DNA of 64,000 bases from Pseudomonas putida (GTDB lineage: Bacteria; Pseudomonadota; Gammaproteobacteria; Pseudomonadales; Pseudomonadaceae): assembly GCF_003228315.1 (NCBI RefSeq), contig NZ_CP029693.1, positions 6,296,501 through 6,360,500 of the forward strand, given 5' to 3'. A model generated the notes under the pieces. It worked only from the letters and a program-made list of their open reading frames with translations, was not told the origin of the DNA and searched no databases. Positions 23,805 to 33,072 of this stretch are shown one piece after another. The position numbers and the translations under genes were made by a program. Position 1 is the stretch's first letter. Each line of letters begins with the position of its first letter.

Positions 23805-24282
23805 AAGCATTGAGTTCAGCCTGATAGGCATCGATTCGCTCCTCGGGAAACTGGAGTCCATCAACTATGACGTCAAGCGCAAGGGCGGCAGGTCGGCTCT
23901 TCGCCGCGCTGCTCAATTGGTCGCCGAGAAGGCCAGAGAAGGCGCGGTGCGCCTGGATGACAAGGAGACCGGTCGATCCATCGCGCAGAACATTGCAGTG
24001 CGCTGGAACGGTCGGCGCTTCAAGGCTACGGGCGACTTGGCATTTCGTGTCGGCGTCATGCATGGGGCGGTGCTGAAGGAAGGCGGCAACAAGTCCGAGA
24101 ACTCACCAACGCCTCACTGGCGGCTTTTGGAGTTCGGGACGGAAAAGATGCGTGCCCAACCATTCATGCGCAACGCCCTTGCGGACAACATCAGCGCGGC
24201 CACCAACGAGTTCTTGAGTCAGTATGAAAAAGCCATTGACCGAGCGATTCGCCGTGCGCAGAAAGCGCGAGGTTCGACTTGA
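23794..24282 (+). CDS. HK97 gp10-like tail/connector protein
   Basis: A 162-residue protein with the gp10 pattern: KLESINYDVKRKGGRSALRRAAQLVAEKAREGA and HWRLLEFGTEKMRAQPFMRNAL. It sits at the head-tail interface in HK97-type phages. ATG 23794 overlaps the upstream gene; ATG 23797 is equally possible. Confidence 0.88.
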   Translation: MMAESIEFSLIGIDSLLGKLESINYDVKRKGGRSALRRAAQLVAEKAREGAVRLDDKETGRSIAQNIAVRWNGRRFKATGDLAFRVGVMHGAVLKEGGNKSENSPTPHWRLLEFGTEKMRAQPFMRNALADNISAATNEFLSQYEKAIDRAIRRAQKARGST

Positions 24283-24650
24283 TGAAGCCTGCACCAATTT
24301 TCTCCGTCTGCGCTGCCGATCCAGGTGTCACTGCTGTCTTGGGGGCGGTGCCAACCAGGCTCTATCCATTCGGCGAAGCGCCGGAGGGAGTCGCGAAGCC
24401 CTATGCGGTCTGGCAGCTACTCACGGGGGCGCCAGAAAACTACCTGTCCGGTAGGCCTGACATCGATGGCTACACCCTTCAGGTCGATGTGTATGCCGCT
24501 TCCGCAGGCGATGCAAGGGCCGTGACGCAGGCGATCAGTCACGCTATTGAATTGAAAGCGAATGTCACCCGCTGGGGCGGGGAGACGAAAGACAATGCAA
24601 CAAAGTTGTGCCGGTCGAGCTTCGACATCGACTGGCTTGTACCCAGATAG
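24282..24650 (+). CDS. Tail terminator-like protein (DUF3168)
   Basis: A 122-residue protein with PAPIFSVCAADPGVTAVLG, RLYPFGEAPEGVAKPYAVWQ and DGYTLQVDVYAAS, typical of DUF3168. The family corresponds to tail-completion proteins such as lambda gpU. ATG 24282 overlaps the upstream stop (TGATG). A terminator follows. Confidence 0.85.
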   Translation: MKPAPIFSVCAADPGVTAVLGAVPTRLYPFGEAPEGVAKPYAVWQLLTGAPENYLSGRPDIDGYTLQVDVYAASAGDARAVTQAISHAIELKANVTRWGGETKDNATKLCRSSFDIDWLVPR

Positions 24651-24667
24651 CAGAACCCCAACCTCTG

Positions 24668-24689
24668 CCCGCCATGTGCGGGTTTTTTT
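24668..24689 (+). terminator. Intrinsic terminator before the tail tube gene
   Basis: CCCGC and GCGGG pair around CATGT and are followed by seven T residues. It lies inside the late operon ahead of the highly expressed tail tube gene. Confidence 0.8.
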
Positions 24690-24712
24690 ATGCCCGACAC
24701 TTGGAGAACGCC

Positions 24713-25441
24713 ATGTCGATTCTGTCCCAAGGGACCCAGGTCTACGCCCTGGTGCCTACCGCAGGTAACCCGTCGGTCTTCGAAGTGATGGAGATCGAGT
24801 GCGCAACTGCATTCAGCCCTGGCGGTAACCCAGCCGATCAAATCGAGACCACCTGCCTCAGCGAGTCGGTGCGCAGCTACATGCGCGGACTACGCACTCC
24901 TGGTCAAGCGACCCTGAGTCTGAACGCGGACCCGCGCAACACTTCGCACGTGCGTCTTCATCAGCTCTCGGAGGATGATTCAATCGAAAGCATTCGCTGG
25001 GTAGTCGGCTGGTCTGACGGCAAAGGCATAGCTCCCACGGTGGGCACCAGTGGAGCGCTGGCTGCCATCAGCCTTGGCGCAGCCGGCTCTGGCTACACTA
25101 CTGCACCAACCGTAGCTATCACTGGCGGTGGTGGCACTGGCGCGACGGCTACCGCGGTCGTCTCTGGCGGCGAAGTGACAGGGTTCAACATTACCAACGC
25201 AGGCTCTGGTTATACCTCGGCTCCAACCATTGCGATGACCGGCGGTGGTGGTACTGGAGCATCTGCCACTGCCGTGCTCGGTGAGGGTGATGACTTCGTG
25301 CTGCCGCCTACCCGTACCTGGTTCCTCTTCGATGGATATGTCTCGGACTTTCCGTTCGATTTCGCTGCCAACGCGGTCGTGACAACCGCGGCCACCATCC
25401 AGCGCTCGGGCGGCTCCGCCTGGATTCGCAAAACCGCATAA
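24713..25441 (+). CDS. Major tail tube protein with inserted glycine-rich beta repeats
   Basis: A 242-residue tail protein starting MSILSQGTQVYALVP; ATG 24713 has GGAG upstream, whereas earlier in-frame starts lie in the preceding gene. The core (CATAFSPGGNPADQIETTCL, then LHQLSEDDSIESIRWVVG and WFLFDGYVSDFPFDF) fits the lambda V-type tube. Residues about 110-185 hold two copies of a unit with GSGYT, APT and ITGGGGTGA, probably exposed on the tail surface. It precedes the G/GT chaperone gene. Confidence 0.88.
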   Translation: MSILSQGTQVYALVPTAGNPSVFEVMEIECATAFSPGGNPADQIETTCLSESVRSYMRGLRTPGQATLSLNADPRNTSHVRLHQLSEDDSIESIRWVVGWSDGKGIAPTVGTSGALAAISLGAAGSGYTTAPTVAITGGGGTGATATAVVSGGEVTGFNITNAGSGYTSAPTIAMTGGGGTGASATAVLGEGDDFVLPPTRTWFLFDGYVSDFPFDFAANAVVTTAATIQRSGGSAWIRKTA

Positions 25442-25450
25442 GGGTAGGTC

Positions 25451-25876
25451 ATGAAACTCAGCATCCAAAATCTCAAGGAGGTGGGTGCCTTCACCGGCGC
25501 CCCGGTCGAGAAGACCATTACCTGGAAGCAGGGCGAACAGGAGTTTACAGCGACCATCTATGTCCGGTTGCTCGGGTACCAGTCGGCTGTCAGCGACCTC
25601 ATTGCTGTTGCGGGTAAGCATGACGGTGTTGCCGGCCGTATCGCCTCCTGCATATGCGATGAGGCTGGTCAGCCGATCTTCAAGATTGGCGACATCACCG
25701 GCGAGGCTGATCCAGAGCGCGGCGCGCTCGATGGAAATCTGACCGTTGCACTGCTCTCCGCGATCGGTGAGGTCAACAATCCGGGAAAGACCCAGAGCTC
25801 ACCGAATTTGAGGAAGTCGAGCACGAGCTCGCAATCACCCTCGGATGCACCATCGCCGAAGCCAGAGAGCGAGTGA
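25451..25876 (+). CDS. Tail assembly chaperone G
   Basis: A 141-residue protein made by most ribosomes. It begins MKLSIQNLKEVGAFTGAPVEKTITW and after residue 113 ends in a Ser-rich out-of-frame tail. Its body matches phage tail assembly chaperones that bind the tape measure protein. At 25783 the sequence GGGAAAG lets a fraction of ribosomes shift -1 to make the longer GT form. Confidence 0.85.
   Translation: MKLSIQNLKEVGAFTGAPVEKTITWKQGEQEFTATIYVRLLGYQSAVSDLIAVAGKHDGVAGRIASCICDEAGQPIFKIGDITGEADPERGALDGNLTVALLSAIGEVNNPGKTQSSPNLRKSSTSSQSPSDAPSPKPESE
25783..25789 (+). promoter_or_regulatory. -1 frameshift slippery site GGGAAAG
   Basis: In the G frame the codons are CCG GGA AAG, so G-GGA-AAG is a perfect X-XXY-YYZ heptamer and is identical to the lambda G/GT slippery sequence. 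A -1 slip continues DPELTEFEEVEHELAITLG into the downstream frame without stop until 26085. Confidence 0.9.
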
Positions 25877-26085
25877 GTCTGCCCGAGTTCAGGCGGTGGG
25901 TGGCATATCGAAACAAGCGCGGTTCCCTCAACTTCGGTATGCGCATCGAACGAGGTTTCGCTCTGTTGGCGACGCTGTACGCCAACAGGAATTCGGACAA
26001 GGTCAAGTACAAGATATTCGACTTCATGCCGCATGAGTCGGAGCCCGAACTGACCTTGGAAGAAGCGATCGCCAGCTGGGGCTGA
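25789..26085 (+). CDS. T extension of the GT tail assembly chaperone
   Basis: The -1 frame after the slippery site is open for 98 codons: DPELTEFEEVEHELAITLG, CTIAEARERVSLPEFRRW and so on to IASWG. As in lambda T it should be translated only as a fusion to G, giving a GT protein of about 211 residues from 25451. An internal GTG at 25873 could start a short 70-residue product but is probably not used. GT bridges the tape measure and tube proteins. Confidence 0.88.
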   Translation, partial: DPELTEFEEVEHELAITLGCTIAEARERVSLPEFRRWVAYRNKRGSLNFGMRIERGFALLATLYANRNSDKVKYKIFDFMPHESEPELTLEEAIASWG

Positions 26086-26119
26086 TTCCTCTCAACAATA
26101 TGAACAAGCTGGGGTAGCA

Positions 26120-29107
26120 ATGGCTTCAACTCTCGGAACGCTCACGCTCGACCTTATCGCAAGGATTGGCGGTTTCACTGGTCCTATGGACAAGGCTGAG
26201 GCATCCGCGCGCAAGTCGGGAAAGGCGATCGCAGAGTCTGCTGATGTTGCGGCCCTGGCTTGGGAGGCTCTTGGCGAAGTAGTTGCTGGCGCGATTGCAG
26301 GCCTTTCTGTTGGCGCGATCTTCACGGCCTTCATTGCGGAAACGCAAGCGGCGGAAAAGGAGCAGGCGCAGTTGGCGGCCGTGCTTCGGTCGACAGGGGA
26401 AGCGGCGGGGTTCAACCGCAACCAGTTGAACGACATGGCTGACGCCATGGAAAAAGCTACCACCTTTTCAGGCGGCGATATAAACCAGGCCCAGACTGCG
26501 CTGCTGGCCTTCACTGGAGTCGTCGGCAACCAATTTACCCGAGCCCTGCAGGCTGCTGCCGACATGGCCGCGCGCACAGGTATGACCGTGCAGCAGGCCG
26601 CAGAAACGATTGGCCGTGCGTTGGACGTGCCTTCTCAGGGGCTCACATCCCTAAGTAAACAAGGTTTCCGCTTTACCGAGGAACAGAAGAAGCTCGCAGA
26701 ATCGTTCGAGTCTACAGGTGATGTTGCGAGCGCCCAGGGCATCATTCTTAAATCGCTTGAGGAGTCGTATGGTGGCGCCGCCGCCGCAGCCCGTGACACC
26801 TTCGGCGGTGCTATTGATGGTCTGCGGAACACAGTTTCTGGGTTGCTGACGGGGGAAGGTAGCCTTGATACCGCCAGGAGCGCGATCGAGGCGCTTAACG
26901 ATGTCCTTTCTGCTCCTGAGGCCAAGACGGCCATCAACCTAACTGCCCAGGCTGCATCAGCCCTGGCTGTGATTCTGGCAACTCGGCTTGCTGCGAGCGT
27001 GATTGGCACTTCGCTGGCGTTTGCTGCTGGTCAGGTTGAGGCTGTCCGATACCAGCTCGCCCTTGCTCGAATGGCAGGTGTTGCACCCGGAGCTGCGGCT
27101 GGCATCGTCAGTGTTGGCGTTGCCGCGCGCGGCGCGTCTGCTGCCATGGCACTACTGGGCGGCCCGACGGGCGTGGTACTTCTGGCAGCTAGCGCGCTGG
27201 CCTACTTCACCCTGAGCGGAGACGACGCCGATGAGACTGCATCGACCCTGACGAACAAGGTCGACTTGCTCAATCAATCGTTCGATGGTTTCACCAAGAA
27301 CCAGGCGGCTGCCGCGCTACAGGAGATCAACAAGGACCTGCTTGATGCGCAGCTGAGCGCTATAGATGCAGAAAGCGCGGTCAGACAGTACCAGCGCCTT
27401 CTACGCGAACATCCGTCCGATGCTCGACAACAGGAGTGGAATGAGTCCCTGATCGCTGCTCAGGGCGAGCTCGACACTGCACGGCAGAAGGTTGAGGCCT
27501 TCGGTGAGCAGATCAATGTTCTCAACGGGATACTGGCTGCCTCTTCGGTCGTCGAGCAGTCCAAGGCATACCGCGACCTGGCCAAATCCCTGGACGAGCA
27601 AATTTTGCTTTCTGGGAAAAAGACGAACGCCGACAAGTTGTCAGCTCGTATTGGTGCTGGTCTGATCACTGGCTTAAAGGAGGGGGAGGCCGATCTACTC
27701 ATCGCGAAGGCCAAGACTCTAGATACCAGCGAGGCGGCGGCGGACGCCGACAAAAAGCGGGGGGAGGAAGCGAAGCGTGCGGCCACTGCGGCAGCCAATG
27801 CCGAATCGGCTACGCAAAAGCGCGGCGCGGATGCGATCACCGATTACCAGCGGCAGATCGCGCTCATAAATACCACCGCTGACGCCCGGCAGAAAGCCAC
27901 CGAAGTCGCCAAGCTTCAGTTCGAGATTGAGTCAGGAAAACTGGTGGGCATCAATGCTCAGCAGCAAGAGCGCCTCAAGGGTTTGGCCGAAGAGCTGGAT
28001 CGCCTGCAGAAGTTAAAGCAGGCCAACGAAGATACGGCCAAGGCACGAGCTTTCGGATCGACACTGGATGAGAGCAATCAGACGGCCCGAATGGGCTTCG
28101 AGATTGAGCTCGCTGGGTCAGGAAGCGGTGACAAGCTAAAAGAGCGCCTGAAGGCTGACTTGGCAATCCAGCAGGACTTCAACAAGCAGTTGGCTGATCT
28201 GCAAAAGCAGTTCAACGGGGGGGACATCAGCGAAGAGCTGTACAGCCAGGAAACTGAACTGCTGCGCGAGGCTCTTGCCGAGCGAATGATGCTCCAACAG
28301 GACTACTACAACCAGCAAGATGCGGCCCAGAACAATTGGCTTGATGGCGTGAGCTCGGCTTGGGAGAACTACCGAGACACCGCTGTTGATTATCAGCAAC
28401 AGGCGGCTGACTTCACAACCAGCACGCTCGACACGCTCACCAGTTCTGTCGGCGATGGTATTGCTTCAATGGTTCTCGAGTCTGAAAGCCTCGGCGATGC
28501 CTTCGTCAACGTGGCGTCAACCATGGCGAAGAGCATCATTAACGCGCTTGCACAAATGGCGGCTCAATGGCTGGTGTATCAAGCGGTGCAACTCGTCGCT
28601 GGCAAAGCAACTCAAGCCAGCGCCGCGACCACGTTGATTGCAAACGCCCAGGCCACCTCGTTCCAAGCTCAGCTCGCAGCCTTTGCGAGTACAGCGGCGA
28701 TCCCAATTGTTGGCCCAATTCTCGCTCCTGCTGCTGCGGCTACGGCTGCCGGCATCACCGCACCAATGGTTGCAGGAGTCGCTGCTTCTGCCCTCGCGGG
28801 TATGGCGCACGACGGCATCGATTCGGTGCCGGAAACGGGTACGTGGCTCCTCCAAAAAGGGGAGCGGGTCACCACCGCTGACACCAGCGCCAAGCTTGAC
28901 CGGACGCTTGACCTGGTTAGCAAGGGAAGCAGCAATCGCTCTTCAGTCGTCAACTTGATCGAGGACGCCAGTCGCGCGGGCCAGGTCAACCGTCGTCAGC
29001 TCTCCGAGCAGGACGTCATCGACATCTACGTCGCGAATATTCGCGGGGAGGGTGATATCCATGAAGTCAACCAGGCGAAGTACGGGTTGAAGTCTCAAGG
29101 CGCGTGA
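26120..29107 (+). CDS. Tail tape measure protein
   Basis: A 995-residue protein, lambda gpH type. The N-terminus (STLGTLTLDLIARIGGFTGPMDKAE) and the TQAALLAFTGV, DMAARTGMTVQQAAETIGRAL stretch fit tape measure families. Residues about 275-370 are hydrophobic and could span membrane during DNA entry; 385-790 is largely coiled coil; 845-920 is Ala-rich hydrophobic. Its length sets tail length, suggesting a tail of the order of 150 nm by the usual rule. It follows the G/GT gene. Confidence 0.93.
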   Translation: MASTLGTLTLDLIARIGGFTGPMDKAEASARKSGKAIAESADVAALAWEALGEVVAGAIAGLSVGAIFTAFIAETQAAEKEQAQLAAVLRSTGEAAGFNRNQLNDMADAMEKATTFSGGDINQAQTALLAFTGVVGNQFTRALQAAADMAARTGMTVQQAAETIGRALDVPSQGLTSLSKQGFRFTEEQKKLAESFESTGDVASAQGIILKSLEESYGGAAAAARDTFGGAIDGLRNTVSGLLTGEGSLDTARSAIEALNDVLSAPEAKTAINLTAQAASALAVILATRLAASVIGTSLAFAAGQVEAVRYQLALARMAGVAPGAAAGIVSVGVAARGASAAMALLGGPTGVVLLAASALAYFTLSGDDADETASTLTNKVDLLNQSFDGFTKNQAAAALQEINKDLLDAQLSAIDAESAVRQYQRLLREHPSDARQQEWNESLIAAQGELDTARQKVEAFGEQINVLNGILAASSVVEQSKAYRDLAKSLDEQILLSGKKTNADKLSARIGAGLITGLKEGEADLLIAKAKTLDTSEAAADADKKRGEEAKRAATAAANAESATQKRGADAITDYQRQIALINTTADARQKATEVAKLQFEIESGKLVGINAQQQERLKGLAEELDRLQKLKQANEDTAKARAFGSTLDESNQTARMGFEIELAGSGSGDKLKERLKADLAIQQDFNKQLADLQKQFNGGDISEELYSQETELLREALAERMMLQQDYYNQQDAAQNNWLDGVSSAWENYRDTAVDYQQQAADFTTSTLDTLTSSVGDGIASMVLESESLGDAFVNVASTMAKSIINALAQMAAQWLVYQAVQLVAGKATQASAATTLIANAQATSFQAQLAAFASTAAIPIVGPILAPAAAATAAGITAPMVAGVAASALAGMAHDGIDSVPETGTWLLQKGERVTTADTSAKLDRTLDLVSKGSSNRSSVVNLIEDASRAGQVNRRQLSEQDVIDIYVANIRGEGDIHEVNQAKYGLKSQGA

Positions 29108-29138
29108 GTGCGCGACACATTGAAATCTGGAGTGGCAG

Positions 29139-29621
29139 ATGAGCAACCCAATAAATGTCTGCTACGCCTCTGGCGGGCCGTTACCGATCAACACCATCGA
29201 GGCTACCTGTTCTATCTGGTCGACCCCGATCCTGTTCTGCGACGGCTACGAGGATCGCGTCTGCGGTACCGAGGATTCGCGGGTGCTCGTCTTTAAAGCC
29301 CTGGCCCTGGAGCAGGCGCTGCCCAATCAGGATAACAGCGCCTTCCAGAACATCATTCTCGCCCTGGACAACACCAGCGGAGAGGTGCAACTGAAGGTCG
29401 AGCAGGCCAAGGCCGCGAACGCTCGCATCACTCTGATCTCTCGGCGCTACCTGGAGGGGGATTTTAGCTATCCAGCGGAGCGCTACCGAATGTCCCTGCT
29501 GAGTCGTCAGTACGAGGGCGTCACCGCCACGCTGACGTGCGGCCTGTTCGACCTGCTTGGCACGGCCTTTCCGCGCGACAAGCTGAACCCGAATGTCGCA
29601 CCAGGACTGCTCTACGTATGA
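29139..29621 (+). CDS. Tail tip protein, DUF1833 type (lambda M/L position)
   Basis: A 160-residue protein with PILFCDGYEDRVCGTEDSRV and NTSGEVQLKVEQAKAANARITLISRRYL. It matches the DUF1833 family, which replaces the lambda M/L genes between the tape measure and the NlpC/P60 gene. It probably builds the tail tip. The next gene starts four bases before its stop. Confidence 0.8.
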   Translation: MSNPINVCYASGGPLPINTIEATCSIWSTPILFCDGYEDRVCGTEDSRVLVFKALALEQALPNQDNSAFQNIILALDNTSGEVQLKVEQAKAANARITLISRRYLEGDFSYPAERYRMSLLSRQYEGVTATLTCGLFDLLGTAFPRDKLNPNVAPGLLYV

Positions 29622-30001
29622 GCCAGCTCAGTAAATACCTGTCAGCACCCTACAGAGATGGTGCGCGCGGCCCGCTGGCCTTCGACTGTTACGGCCTGGT
29701 CATTGCCGTGCGACATGAAGTGTTCGGCCTACCGCTGCTGCCTTCGCTGGGTGGCGTCGGCCGGGCCAGGTTGCGTGCGAACACCGTCGCTTATCACGAC
29801 CTCAAGACCGGCATGAATGAGTGCGCGCCAGAGCCTGGAGCCATTGCCGCCGCCTTCAAGGGCGACTATCTGGAGCATGTCGGTGTAATCGTCCATCTGG
29901 ATGGACAGCTAAAGGTTCTCGACACCAACCCAGGCGGCCCCCGCATTCGCCCTGTGCGCGACTTCGAGTCGTGCTATCAACGAGTGGTTTACTACCGATG
30001 A
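29618..30001 (+). CDS. NlpC/P60-like tail tip peptidase (lambda K position)
   Basis: A 127-residue protein starting MSQLSKYLSAPYRDGARGPL. C24 in FDCYGLV and H87 in EHVGVIVH form the NlpC/P60 dyad. These tail proteins cut or bind peptidoglycan during DNA entry. ATG 29618 and the stop at 30001 both overlap the neighbours by four bases. Confidence 0.88.
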   Translation: MSQLSKYLSAPYRDGARGPLAFDCYGLVIAVRHEVFGLPLLPSLGGVGRARLRANTVAYHDLKTGMNECAPEPGAIAAAFKGDYLEHVGVIVHLDGQLKVLDTNPGGPRIRPVRDFESCYQRVVYYR

Positions 30002-33000
30002 TCGAATTCTTCCCCAACAAGCTGTTCGACACCGCGCCGCTGGCCACCTTCACTACCCGCGAGCGGATGACGATCGAGGCGTGGGTCAAGCAGCAGACGG
30101 AATTCTATCAGCGCGCCCCGGTGCAGCCGATCAGCGTGGCCGTAAATGACGAGTTGATCTGTCCGACGCTATGGCACAAGGTCAAATTCAAGCCATCTGA
30201 CCGCGTGCAGATCTGGCGCGAGCCGAAGGGCACCGACCCCTTTACCATCACCGCGTTGCTATTCAAGGGCGTGAAGGCCATAGGCAAATTGCTTATGCCA
30301 AAAATGCCAGGCATGCCATCCACTGGCGCAACCGCCCAGGGCGACCCAATCGACGAGGCCAGCGCAAAGGGCAACAAGGTCAAGGCGGGTGACCCCGTGC
30401 GCAATCTGGCCGGACGGCAGAAGCTCTATCCGTCTTACTTGGCTGAGCCACGCACCTGGTTTGCCGGGCCTCGCGAGCAATGGACCGAGATGCTGGTTTA
30501 TGTGTCCGCCGGAAGCGTTCAGGCTAACCTGAGCGACATCAAGATTGGCGAGACGCCGATCATCTCGCTGGGTTCTGAAGCCATCTGCAACGTTTATCCG
30601 CCCGGATCGAGTGTTGCCGGCAACAGCGCCTCGATGCTCTGGTACAACGTCAAGGAAGTCGGGGCCAGTTCCAGCGGCTCGGCAGGCCTTGAAATGACCG
30701 TGTCCGCCGCCCTGACGCAGACAGCGACCGCCTCGGCTTACCAGTTCAACGGCACAAGCATATCTATCCCGTCCGGCGCCGGTGCATTCCCAGCAGACTG
30801 GGAAAGCGGACTTATCATTCGTGTTCTGACGCCCTACGAATACACCGTCGTCGATGGCGGGGCAGGGCGCGATATTGTGCGCGGGCCGCTGGCCATTCTG
30901 AATCCGTTCCCAGGCATGCTGATCGAGGTCCAGGGCGCCAACGCCGGGTATTACGTCGTCAACACGTACACCCCGTATGCGCCGGCGGTGCCGCCAACCT
31001 CCGGAACGCCGTCGACCGTGCTGGGCTCCAGTGTCCCGGCACGCTACGACTACAACGTCACGCCGCTGACCTTCACCGTGTCGCTCGGCTCGACGCCTTA
31101 CTCGGTCGCGCTGAACACTGCCACAACCAACCTCGCCGGCCTGGTCTCGGCGATCAATACCGCTAAAGGCAGCGCTCCGTTCATTGCCAGTGCCTCGTCG
31201 GGCAAGGTTCTGCTCACGCAGACCGGAGCGAACAACGGGTTGGCGCTGGTTTCGTCCGGAGGATCTGCCGTGCTCGGCTCCAGTCCAGTCAATACGACCG
31301 GTACTGCGGCGTCGTCCGGCACGCCTGAGCAGCCGGCTGAAATGACCCTGGACTACACCGGCGGCCAGCCGGTGGTCGGCCTGGCGCTGGGTTCCGGCTT
31401 GGCCACCATCGGGCCGATTGGTCTGCGCTACCGGATCACCGCCTTCAGCTCGTCGCTGATGACTGTCGAGCGTCTGACTTCGGCCGGCGCTGCCGATACC
31501 GGGTGGCCCGGTTTTGCGCTGATGGAGACCGTCAATGGTCTGATCACCCTCGATTCTTCGAACCTGGAGGGTGGCTATCGCGGTCCATTCGGCTGCGCGC
31601 CCAAAGGCGAGCTCGTCACCGAGTTGGAATGGACGGTATTTCACCCGAACGGTCTATGCGGCATCGGGAGGGAAGGGCAGATTTACCCGGTGCGCTCGTT
31701 CCATGCGTTCGAATATCGGGACATGGATGCGGCCGGGGACTGGACTGTGATCAACATTGAGCACTTAGGCGGAACCCGAGACGCTCAGGGATTCACCTAT
31801 CGCGCGACCTTGCCTTATCCGATGCGGCCAGAGGCGCGAATCAAGAAGCGATTCGTGAGCCAGCCGGGCCGTATTGATGCCGAAAAGCAGGACGACATCA
31901 GCTGGTACAACCTGCGCAGCCTGCGCCAGACTCGCCCGGTCACTTACCCGGGCATGACGGTGATGGCGCTGCAAATCCGTGGCGGCGATCGCCTTTCTGC
32001 CCAGTCTGAAAGCCAAGTCAACCTGATCGCCACCCGAGTTTTGCCGGTGTACACCGGTGGCGCTTGGACCGCTCCGCAGCCAACCCGCGGAATCGTGCCC
32101 TGGTGCCTGAACGTGCTGAAGTCGCTCGGCTACACCGACGCCGATATCGACCTGCCAGAGTGGGATCGCCTGCACTCGGTGTTCGAGGCTGCCGGTCAGT
32201 ATTACGACGAGGTGATCGACGACACCAGCACGGCAAAAGACCGGATCAACGATGCATTGGCATGCGGCTATGCCGAGCTGACCATCAAGAACGGCTTGGT
32301 CAGCCTGGTTCGTGATGAGCCGCGCGCGGCGTTTGATATCACCTACGGGCCGAAGACGCAGACATATTCGCCGCAGAACATGACCAAGCCCCTCAAGATC
32401 GAAGGCTCGATGCCGTCGGTCAACGATTTCGATGGGGTGGACGTTGAGTATTACTCGAATCTGACGTGGGCATGGGAAACCGTGCCGTGCCGTTGGCCGG
32501 GCGATGCCGGGCTGAAGGTGGAAAAGATCAAGTTGCCGGGCGTCGGCGATCGCGATCGCGCCTACCGGATCGGCATGCGCCGTCGCGGTCACCAGTTGTT
32601 CCGCCAGGACACCTACGCATGGGAAACGGAACTCGCGGGCATGAACTCGGGTTACCTGAGCTTCTGCGCGGTGGCCAGCGACACCCCGGGCCTGTGTCAA
32701 AGCGCACAACTGCGCAGCGCCACGGCATTCGGCGGCGGGTTCTTGATCGAGTCGACAGAGCCAATCGACTGGTCGGCGCCAGAGCCCTACCGAGTCGGTA
32801 TCAGTCGCCCCGATGGAACGCTTTCAGGTCCGTTTCCGGTCACCGCGATCGACGAATACCACCTGCAGATTGCCGATCTGGATTTCGAGCCAGACACCAG
32901 CATGACTTTGGAACTTCCGCAGTTGCTTGTCGGCCCAGCTAGCAAGTGGGCATATCCGGTCTTAGTAAACAGCTCACTTCCATCCAACGGCAACGTGGCG

Positions 33001-33063
33001 TTGAAGGGCATGCCTTACGACGCCCGCGTTTACACCTACGACAGCGCCATTGCGCCCGCATAA
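29998..33063 (+). CDS. Host specificity protein J-like tail tip
   Basis: A 1021-residue protein. The N-terminus (IEFFPNKLFDTAPLATFTTRERMTIEAWVKQ) matches the fused I/J tip proteins of Pseudomonas phages. The region about residues 585-720 (ELEWTVFHPNGL through LRQTRPVTYPGMTVMALQIRGG) is the lambda J-like hub fold. An inserted module at about 350-445 resembles repeated beta units of flagellar hook-associated proteins. It makes the central hub that contacts the receptor. ATG 29998 overlaps the upstream gene. Confidence 0.88.
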   Translation: MIEFFPNKLFDTAPLATFTTRERMTIEAWVKQQTEFYQRAPVQPISVAVNDELICPTLWHKVKFKPSDRVQIWREPKGTDPFTITALLFKGVKAIGKLLMPKMPGMPSTGATAQGDPIDEASAKGNKVKAGDPVRNLAGRQKLYPSYLAEPRTWFAGPREQWTEMLVYVSAGSVQANLSDIKIGETPIISLGSEAICNVYPPGSSVAGNSASMLWYNVKEVGASSSGSAGLEMTVSAALTQTATASAYQFNGTSISIPSGAGAFPADWESGLIIRVLTPYEYTVVDGGAGRDIVRGPLAILNPFPGMLIEVQGANAGYYVVNTYTPYAPAVPPTSGTPSTVLGSSVPARYDYNVTPLTFTVSLGSTPYSVALNTATTNLAGLVSAINTAKGSAPFIASASSGKVLLTQTGANNGLALVSSGGSAVLGSSPVNTTGTAASSGTPEQPAEMTLDYTGGQPVVGLALGSGLATIGPIGLRYRITAFSSSLMTVERLTSAGAADTGWPGFALMETVNGLITLDSSNLEGGYRGPFGCAPKGELVTELEWTVFHPNGLCGIGREGQIYPVRSFHAFEYRDMDAAGDWTVINIEHLGGTRDAQGFTYRATLPYPMRPEARIKKRFVSQPGRIDAEKQDDISWYNLRSLRQTRPVTYPGMTVMALQIRGGDRLSAQSESQVNLIATRVLPVYTGGAWTAPQPTRGIVPWCLNVLKSLGYTDADIDLPEWDRLHSVFEAAGQYYDEVIDDTSTAKDRINDALACGYAELTIKNGLVSLVRDEPRAAFDITYGPKTQTYSPQNMTKPLKIEGSMPSVNDFDGVDVEYYSNLTWAWETVPCRWPGDAGLKVEKIKLPGVGDRDRAYRIGMRRRGHQLFRQDTYAWETELAGMNSGYLSFCAVASDTPGLCQSAQLRSATAFGGGFLIESTEPIDWSAPEPYRVGISRPDGTLSGPFPVTAIDEYHLQIADLDFEPDTSMTLELPQLLVGPASKWAYPVLVNSSLPSNGNVALKGMPYDARVYTYDSAIAPA

Positions 33064-33072
33064 GGACCGGCC

